From Chrysomallon squamiferum (Eukaryota > Mollusca > Gastropoda > Neomphalida > Peltospiridae): 40,000 bases of DNA. Shown here in pieces: positions 32,309 through 40,000 of the stretch (its first letter is position 1; each line of letters starts with the position of its first letter). The translations under genes were made by a program, and so were the position numbers. The notes below the pieces were generated by a model. It ran no database searches and had not been told where the DNA came from. It saw only the letters and a list, made by a program, of their open reading frames with translations. The stretch spans positions 33,871,754-33,911,753 of the forward strand of contig CM022672.1 in the NCBI GenBank assembly GCA_012295275.1, given 5' to 3'.

Positions 32309-32699
32309 TATTTATGAACTTGTCAACTTATATTTTATTTCATCGGAGTTAGGCTCACTGTCTTGTTCTCAATAATATATCATACATGTGTGTATATGTG
32401 TGTGTGTGTGTGTGTATGTCTGTCTGTCTATATACATACAGAAAGAGAGAGAGAGATATTGATTATATATGTTATTGTCATTACAGCATATGGTGCAGTG
32501 TTGACAACAGTAACTTATAGTTTACAGTGAACACTTACAGAACCAGGAAGTGAAAGGTTACTGGTGTTAAAACATTAATGAACTGTTTTATTATAAAAAC
32601 TCTTCTCTGGATTAGTGTTGTTAGGTTATGTCACAGACAATGTACAACTTAATTAATGACTTGCTTTGAGATTTATGAAACGTACCAGACGTATTTTAA

Positions 32700-33085
32700 A
32701 TATAAATTAAAATAATGATAATGATGATGATGATATTATAATTATTTATTATTGTTTATGATGATGACAACAGTAATAACAGTAAAACAATAAATGATGA
32801 TAAAGATAAATATATAAATAAATAAATAAAATAAATAAATATAAATAAATAAAAAAAAAAAATAAATGAAAAATAAATAAATAAGCAATACATAAAATGA
32901 AAAATAAATAAATAAATATAATAAATAATATATAAATAAATAAATAAATAAAATAAAAAAAATAATAAATATATAAATAAATATAAAACAAATAAATAAA
33001 TAAAATAAAAAAAAATAAAAAATGTAAAAACAAACATAAAACAAACAAACAAATAAAATAAAAACAAAAAAAATAAAAAAAAAAT
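32700..33085. repeat. AAAT/AAAAT low-complexity tract
   Basis: Almost entirely AAAT, AATA and A-run units over some 380 bp. Long open frames here in all three minus frames (Phe/Ile/Tyr/Leu only) are compositional. Confidence 0.9.
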
Positions 33086-33399
33086 TACTGCCATTTTATT
33101 TACTCTTCTCAGTTTTGTTTTTCTTACAGTCACTTTTACTCTGTTATTTCATGTGTTGCTGTTTTAAACGAATACACAGACCCACACACTTGACACTTCG
33201 GAATCAGTTAAAACTTATTTAGGCATCCATTTTACCAAGATGTCTGCTTCAGATTTGAGTTTCTGTGGCTCCACTTGGGTGAGCTGGGAATGAAATGAAC
33301 CACAAAGCCTCATTATGGGAGATGTGAAACGATTTAAACATTCACTTGACGTCTGCTCAAGTGTCGGCCATAATTGTCATTCTCCAAAACATCTGGCCA

Positions 33400-33960
33400 G
33401 AATGCGAAAAAAGAAAAAAAATTGTAGAAAGTAGAAAGACAAACAGAAAGAAAAAGAAAAGAAAGAAGAAAGAAAACAGAAAGAAATAATAAGAAAATGG
33501 TAATAAAATGGTAATAAACAGAAGAAAAAAAGAATTTAAAAATTTTATAAAAGAACAAACATGGTAAAAAGTTAAAAATATAGTGAAAAGTAAAAAAAAA
33601 AAAAAAAAAAAAAATTAAAAGACTAGAATTTGTGTAAACAATAAACTTTTTTTTTAAAGAGTTAAAAAATGTAAAAATGAAAAATGAAAAAGACAAAGGT
33701 TAAAAAGGAAAATAAGTAAAAAAATGAAAAAAAAAGTAAAAAAAAAAATAAGTAAAAGACTAAAGTTAAGACAGAAATTGAAGTGACAAAAGTAAAAGAA
33801 ACATAAAAAAAAAAAAAAAAAAAAATTCACACATAAGTTTACAAAACCCCCCCCCCTCCAACATTCCTGGTGTTGAAACAAATGGTAAAAGTTTAAAGAT
33901 GAGAGAGAGAGAAAAAACCAAAACAGGTTCCCAAAAAAAAAAAAAAAAGGTGTAAAAAGA
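33400..33960. repeat. Purine/A-rich tract with polyA runs and a C10 run
   Basis: A-rich DNA with G, several A12-A25 runs (about 33590-33614, 33805-33825, 33934-33948), and ten C at 33847-33856. A G-rich run sits further on at 34060-34077. Confidence 0.85.
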
Positions 33961-34151
33961 AAATCCTGTCAGGTCTGGTTTGGTTCATGTAGAAGTCTTG
34001 TAGCCTGTCTGCATCTTTCAGAGTGAGTCACTGACAAATACAGATTACAGGAACAGCCTGGGGGGGAGGGGGGGGGTACTTACAGGGTCAGAGTCCTCTG
34101 TGGGTTACATACCTTTCACTGAAAATCTTACTCATGCAAAAACCACAAAAA

Positions 34152-34154
<3 letters not shown>

Positions 34155-34219
<65 letters not shown>
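34155..34219. repeat. (TC)32 microsatellite
   Basis: Perfect TC run of about 65 bp. Confidence 0.95.
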
Positions 34220-34222
<3 letters not shown>

Positions 34223-34964
34223 CAGTCATCTTTAAATCACTCTGAGTACAACATTATTTTCCAAACTGGTTAAATCTGCAAAAGTCAGATACTTCTGATA
34301 CTTATTCCTATTTTATAAACATAATCTTAAAACATAATTGTTATTATTATTATTAAAAGTAGTAGTAGAAGTAGTAATAGTAGTAGAAGTAGTAGCAGTA
34401 GTCATATTTTGGCAAGGAAATGAATTTAAAAACAATGATGAACTGTCAAAATGTTGAAAACCTGTAATGGAATGTTTGTTTCAATTCTGCTCCAACAAGA
34501 TTCAATTTCGTTTTTCATTTTTTTCTTTTTTGACTCAATCTGTGTTAGATAATCACCTATTTTCATTATCATCATATTACTTTTACCTTCACCTGTACTC
34601 TCTATCTTCAGGTAACAAAATAACAGAATTCATATTATTTTATTTTATTTTTTATTATTTTTTTTTTTTGTTGTTTATTTTTTTCTAAACTCTATAATGA
34701 TATGAAAACAACTATTCAGGATGGAAAAAAAAAAAAAAAAAAAAAGAGATAAAGAAGTATATATAAAATTGCAATAAATCTTACATTACATTAAAAAGTC
34801 TGTAAGATAAAAAAAAGAAATGTAATTGAAAGATTAAAGATAAACTTACCTGTCAGTCAAAGATAATTTTACTCTTTGATGTTAACGAGGTACAAACCAG
34901 CATTCACTGGTAAATATAGAAAAGTGAAACACACAGTGTCTACTGATACAAATGTTAAAACAGG

Positions 34965-35315
34965 TTTCTACTCTAGTGTACATACAGATTTATAACAAGT
35001 GTATTCTGGGATATGTTTTATATATCAGGTTTCTACTCTATTGTATATTAAGATTTATAACAAGTGTTTTATGGGATATATAATATATAATATCAGGTTT
35101 CTACTGTATTGTACATTAAGACTTATAACAAGTGTATTCTGGGATATGTCTTGTAGAATATCAGGTTTCTGCTCTAGTCTACATTAAGATTATAAAAAGT
35201 GTATTCTGGGATATGTCTTATATAATATCAGGTTTCTTCTATATTCATCAGGTTTCTCTACATTATTCATCAAGATTATAAATATTATAACAAGTGTATT
35301 CTGGGATATGTCATA
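34965..35315. repeat. ~60-68-bp minisatellite, about 5 copies
   Basis: The unit contains ATATCAGGTTTCTACTCTA, TTGTACATTAAGATTTATAA and CAAGTGTATTCTGGGATATG. It decays at the right edge, where a unit is partly duplicated. Confidence 0.85.
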
Positions 35316-35775
35316 TATTTATTTAATTCAGTGAGTTTCATGAATATTTAATATTCAGATTATTAACAGATACACATACTGTTAAAATGTTTATTTAACG
35401 TACTGCTGTAAGGAATACATCGCACTGTACATGTTAATTATATCTATTTTCAACAAAACTTTAAAAAAACCTGTGAAATTATTGCATAACTTAGTTCAAA
35501 GTTGGATAGAGCAACATCTAACAGGATGTGTATTTAGGCTATATATATATATATATATATATATTTCAAGTTTTTCATTTATTTTTTTTTTTCTTCAAAT
35601 CCTTCTGCTTTACTACTCTGAATTTTGTTGTCTTTTTAGTATTATTTTTAAATATTTTATAATTCTTTCTTTGCCTCTCAGAATTTTTTTTTTTTTATTA
35701 TAATTTTTTCGTTTTTGAATATTTTTTCTTTGTTTCTGTGAAAATTATTATTATTTTTTTTAAATATTGTTATTA

Positions 35776-35855
35776 TTCTTAATTATTATTATTATTATTA
35801 TTATTATTAATATTATTATTTTTCATTATTATTTTTAATTATCATTATTATTATC

Positions 35856-35897
<42 letters not shown>

Positions 35898-36004
35898 TTT
35901 GTTGGTATTTAAATTTATTTTATTTTATTTTATTTTATTTTTTAATTTATTTATTTCATTCTTTTTTAATTAATTAATTAATTAATTTATTTATTTATTT
36001 ATTT
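35776..36004. repeat. (ATT)n, (TTTTA)n and (AATT)n tracts
   Basis: Long ATT runs to about 35896, TTTTA units to about 35942, then TTAA and TTTA units. Confidence 0.9.
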
Positions 36005-36204
36005 TGACACAGTGAGAAAGTCAGGTTTTAAAATTACTCAGCAGTAAGTTAAAAATAGAACAAAATCAGAATAAGTAGGAAAAAAAAAGAGAAAAAAGTA
36101 TATTTTAAAAATGCTTCAAGATCAAATGTCAAACACCCAGCTTTAAAAAACCCGGCATTTTCTTGTGTAATAGCTCCCCCCTGAAAAACCATGATAAAAC
36201 TATA

Positions 36205-36362
36205 TATCTATGTATCTATATATATATATATATATATCTATAGAGAGAGAGAGAGATACATACAGATGAATGGACAGATGTGTGTTGGTGTGTATTTCTC
36301 TCTATCTGTATCTATCTATTATATGTATATGTATATATCTCTGTGTGTTTATCATATGTATG

Positions 36363-36400
<38 letters not shown>
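36205..36400. repeat. TA/GA/TATC/TATG microsatellite cluster
   Basis: TA run then GA run (36213-36256), TCTA units, and a TA run of about 35 bp (36366-36399). Confidence 0.9.
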
Positions 36401-36403
<3 letters not shown>

Positions 36404-36860
36404 CCTATCAGGTTTGACTTGGTATAATCACACACTTTATTTAAGTCTTGGTTCTTCAACAAAAATATCCACACAGACATTTATGAGGGTGTTAATGTCT
36501 GCTGAAAAAAAACAAAAAAAAAATTTTTATTTTATTTCTTTGGATACTGTCAACCATTCAAGATAAATGAACTGTTTATTAAAAACACTTGAGAGAAATC
36601 TGGCATATCAGCAACAGAAAGAATTTTTAAACATTTTTTTTTTATATTTATTTATTTAAAAAAATAATCATAATTACAAACTATAGTATATGTAATGTGT
36701 TTTTTGCTGATATGTAACTTTTCCTTCTCAAAAAAAAAATGAAGTGAAATAAAAGAGATGATGGAACTTTGATTCCAGTGTTCTTTGTCACTGTAAGATC
36801 TGATACAGAAGAATTACTTGGTTACATTTTATCTTATCTTTAAAAATACTGTCTATCTGT

Positions 36861-36866
<6 letters not shown>

Positions 36867-36900
<34 letters not shown>
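36867..36900. repeat. (TC)17 microsatellite
   Basis: Perfect TC run. Confidence 0.95.
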
Positions 36901-36905
<5 letters not shown>

Positions 36906-37281
36906 TTCTCTTGCTACATGAACACATAATTTGAGATTTTTATCGTAAACAATATTTTAATTTTTTTCCTCTTCTTTAAAACTTTTATCAAGTTTATTAT
37001 GCATAAAATGACATACACTATCAGTTTTCTTCAAAAAAAATATGTGTACACAACATTATAAACTCCATAAAACTAACTGATGTATTATTTACTTTATAAA
37101 ACTTGTTTATAGTGTTGTCACTCCCTGAATAAAAGTTTCGTTGTTACATTCAAAACAGACAACATAAAAAGTGTATAAAAATCTTTTTACCTTGACCTAA
37201 CTGATGATGGACATTTTTTAGAATGTTGTCAACATCCATGCTGTTTTAAATATTTGTATAAAAGTGATGAATATCTATAAC

Positions 37282-37545
37282 ATATGTATGTATGTATGTG
37301 TGTATGTATGTGTATGTATATATATGTATATATACATACGTATATTTCAATATATCTCTATCTTCATAATCTATGTATGTATCTATGTGTGTATCTATGT
37401 GTGTATGTATGTGTGTGTCTATGTGTGTGTATGTGTGTGTATGTATGTGTGTATCTATGTGTATCTGTGTGTATGCATGTATGTATGTATGTATGTGTGT
37501 GTGTGTGTGTATGTGTATGTGTAAGTATATGTACACACACACAAA
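37282..37545. repeat. (GTAT)n/(GTGTAT)n microsatellite
   Basis: About 260 bp of GTAT, GTGTAT and CTATGT units. Open frames on both strands here are artefacts. Confidence 0.9.
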
Positions 37546-37795
37546 TACATGTAGTGAAACTCCTCTGTAAATTCACTTAAAACAGAACCTGTTTCTTGTT
37601 CCTGTTATTTATACAAATTTATAAAATCAGACTTAAATTCCCCTCTACTCTGAATACTAGAAACACCATCAGATCTGCTTTGTTTATTTAATACAGAATT
37701 TTTACCTCCGAAAACAAAACAATCAAAATACATTTGTCTGGCTAGGCCAGACCAAATTAACTGTAAAAATTGCAGTTTTGCAGGCTATAAATGAC

Positions 37796-37839
<44 letters not shown>
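37796..37839. repeat. (CA)n microsatellite
   Basis: Perfect CA run of about 43 bp. Confidence 0.95.
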
Positions 37840-37841
<2 letters not shown>

Positions 37842-38191
37842 GCTCAGTCTCTCATTTCTGTGTTGGTTTGAGCATGCATGGAACAACTATTCCAATTGTT
37901 CTCATAGCTGAGTTTGGTCATACATTTAAAATCTTTTCATCATTTTTAACTCGTTTTCATTTGAAACAGAAATATCTGAGTGTTCTGGGGTTATTGGGAA
38001 TGAGTTGCACTTCCCAGTCAGTCTGTCTGTTGATGCTTGTAGCTAATGAGTTTTACTGCATTTTAATTGAAACTGAGCCACGATGTTTGTTTACCTGAAT
38101 AAGTGGTTCTGAGTTTACCTGGTAAATGTTGAAGTTATGTCAGTATCATTTTACTTCAATATCCTGTTTCTTGAAACCAGAGTAAAGTGTG

Positions 38192-38192
<1 letters not shown>

Positions 38193-38268
<76 letters not shown>
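38193..38268. repeat. (TC)38 microsatellite
   Basis: The longest perfect TC run in the window, followed by TA and AAT units; a TA run of about 55 bp lies at 38345-38401. Confidence 0.95.
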
Positions 38269-38275
<7 letters not shown>

Positions 38276-38355
38276 ATAATAATAATAATTTGGTGTCATG
38301 GATGCTTTTTTGATGTTCATTACCTCTGTGTGTGTGTTTGTGTGTGTAAATATAT

Positions 38356-38403
<48 letters not shown>

Positions 38404-38680
38404 TTATACACATGTGTGTGTGTGTGTTTGTTTTGTTTCTATGTCTAGCATATTCATGTGTTTATACAATTATTGGTTTTCTTCCAGATTTGTGTGTTTG
38501 CATGTGAATACACAATAACATTACATATCTGTAAACAATTAACCTTTTCTGAATGCTAGTTGTCCAGGGAAATAAAAGATTATTTACACAGACAAGACTC
38601 AAACAAGGATACTCTAATCAATTAGCCAGTGTTTTCCCGAGAACTACAATTACAAAGATGAGATATATTTGTGTTTGCAG

Positions 38681-38760
38681 ATAAAATGCTTCACGAGCTG
38701 TACAAAGAGTTTGGGTCATGGGATATCTGTTCTATTGCTCACCTGGCAGTTAACAGCTAA
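38681..38760 (+). CDS. Candidate terminal exon with adjacent AATAAA
   Basis: An acceptor (TATTTGTGTTTGCAG) is followed by two bases and codons K-M-L-H-E-L-Y-K-E-F-G-S-W-D-I-C-S-I-A-H, then LAVNS and TAA, with AATAAA overlapping just after the stop. It is short and without recognised homology, so chance is a real alternative. Confidence 0.2.
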
Positions 38761-38933
38761 ATAAAAACTTAGCCAGTGAACCTGCGATTATCTGCGTCAG
38801 AATTTCACAGCAAACTGAGATAAAATAAAAAATATGATTCAACGTTGTCTGGGTGGTTGATGGGTTTTTAAAAAAAAAAAAAAAAAAAAAATATTTTTAA
38901 TGTTTTGAAGTAAAGAATTTTCATGTTGTTCAG

Positions 38934-39596
38934 GTAAGTGGATGGATAATTATTGTAAGTAAGTGTGATAGATGAATATTTTAAGTGTAGATATATAATT
39001 GTAGTATAGACAGGTGATTGTGGTCAGTAAGTGTAAACGTCATTATTTTAAGTAAGTGTAAATGATTATTTTTAGTAAGTGTAGATGTGATTATTTTAAG
39101 TAAGTAGACAGATGATTATTTTAAGTAAAAGTAGACAGATGATTATTTTAAGTAAGTGTAGACAGATGATTATTTTAAGTAAAAGTAGAGAGATGATTAT
39201 TTTAAGTAAGTGTAGAGAGATAATTATTTTAAGTGTAGACAGATGATTATTTTAAGTAAGTTAGACAGATGATTATTTTAAGTAAAAGTAGACAGATGAT
39301 TATTTTAAGTGTAGACAGATGATTATTTTAAGTAAGTTAGACAGATGATTATTTTAAGTAAAAGTAGAGAGATAATTATTTTAAGTGTAGACAGATGATT
39401 ATTTTAAGTACGTGTAGACAGATGATTATTTTAAGTAAGTGTAGATGATTATTTTAAGTAAAAGTAGACAGATGATTATTTTAAGTAAAAGTAGACAGAT
39501 GATTATTTTAAGTAAAAGTAGACAGATGATTATTTTTAGTAAGTGTAGACAGATGATTATTTTAAGTAAGTAGACAGATGATTATTTCAGGTAAGT
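38934..39596. repeat. 23-27-bp minisatellite, about 26 copies, bounded by CAG|GTAAGT at both ends
   Basis: The unit is GATTATTTTAAGTAAGTGTA followed by GACAGAT, with endings AAGTAAAAGTAG, AAGTAAGTGTAG, AAGTAAGTTAG or AAGTGTAG. In the middle, 23+26+27-bp units repeat as a trio, indicating higher-order duplication. CAGGTAAGT stands at 38931-38939 and 39588-39596. Confidence 0.95.
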
Positions 39597-39829
39597 GTTT
39601 TAGAATTCGTGTAATTCTTACCTCGCAGGTAGAAAAACTGTCAGGTGTAATGAAATATTTTACCTGCTCTCACCTGCATCAACATAAACATGCCTACCTG
39701 TATTACGAAGCCATTAGCAACTTAAACAACACTTAACTGTGTTTATGTATAACACAACCAGGTGGGTCTGTATCATGGGCTCAAAGATAAAAAAAAAAAA
39801 TAATAATAATAAGAAGTAGAAAAAGAAAA

Positions 39830-40000
39830 TTAATTATATGATGATGATGATGATATTTGACAATATAATAATAATGATGACAACAGTAAGAATAATAGTA
39901 ATATTAATAATAATAATAGTAATAATAGTAATAGTAATACTAATAGTAATAATAATAACAGTAAGAATAATAATAATAATAATAATAACAGTAAGAATAA
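39830..40000. repeat. AAT/GAT/AGT trinucleotide tract at the window edge
   Basis: Mixed AAT, ATG and AGT units with GTAAGAATAATAATA recurring; continues past the window. Confidence 0.9.

Noticed and set aside
32742-33133. Three overlapping ~100-125-residue minus frames, Phe/Tyr/Ile-rich, resembling membrane proteins
   Set aside because: All three frames are open simultaneously over an AAAT low-complexity tract, so the hydrophobicity is compositional.
33180-33300. ATGTCTGCTTCAGATTTGAG start with ACTTGG|GTGAGC donor as a first coding exon
   Set aside because: Only 13 codons, no promoter, no downstream exon; insufficient to support a feature.
33334-33881. Phe-rich minus frames in the A-rich tract
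   Set aside because: Translation of poly(T) and TTTC runs; no domain, start context or splice support.
37778-38098. 106-residue plus frame starting in a CA repeat
   Set aside because: The second part lies in unique DNA but has no acceptor, homology or coding-like composition; a chance open frame is the simpler explanation.
38934-39596. Possible CRISPR array (regular ~25-bp repeats)
   Set aside because: Units are contiguous variants with no unique spacers, in a eukaryotic intron-like context; it is a minisatellite.

Overview
The window is a nuclear genomic fragment from an animal. The evidence is a pair of conserved metazoan single-copy genes (NELFB and BBS2), U2-type GT..AG introns, AATAAA poly(A) signals, strongly AT-rich non-coding DNA, and a very high density of microsatellites (CA, GA, TA, ATT, AAAT) and short-unit minisatellites. 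The style of the DNA and the NELFB protein fit a lophotrochozoan, possibly a mollusc. That taxonomic guess is inference and the species cannot be named from sequence alone. I see no prokaryotic operon, CRISPR array, phage, integron, rRNA or tRNA, and no intact transposon.

Layout. 1-6544: AT-rich, repeat-studded DNA with one candidate minus-strand terminal exon (2076-2203). 6545-7745 (+): a GC-rich terminal exon, preceded by a good splice acceptor, encoding a glutamine-rich coiled-coil protein with a basic, Ser/Lys-rich C-terminus. Its reading frame is broken about four times, once at a run of 20 G. 7746-15209: about 7.5 kb with no recognisable gene. 15210-17436 (-): BBS2, a BBSome subunit, essentially full length and without introns, with a single one-base frameshift near codon 635 and an 87-bp tandem duplication at its 3' end. 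17437-18784: the shared 1.35-kb upstream region of BBS2 and NELFB, which are head-to-head. 18785-24913 (+): complete NELFB in seven exons (572 aa), whose introns 4 and 5 carry minisatellites touching the splice sites. 24914-40000: about 15 kb with no confidently recognised gene, many tandem arrays and several weak candidate exons.

The two well-identified genes are housekeeping components of unrelated processes: promoter-proximal pausing of RNA polymerase II (NELF) and ciliary membrane-protein traffic (BBSome). Their head-to-head arrangement could mean a shared promoter, but nothing suggests that the proteins work together.

I did not find a convincing new biological system. The most distinctive signals are (i) minisatellites that start or end exactly at splice-site-like sequences (NELFB intron 4, NELFB intron 5, and the array at 38934-39590), (ii) the intronless BBS2 with a frameshift and a 3'-end duplication, and (iii) the multiply frame-broken coiled-coil exon with its G20 run.
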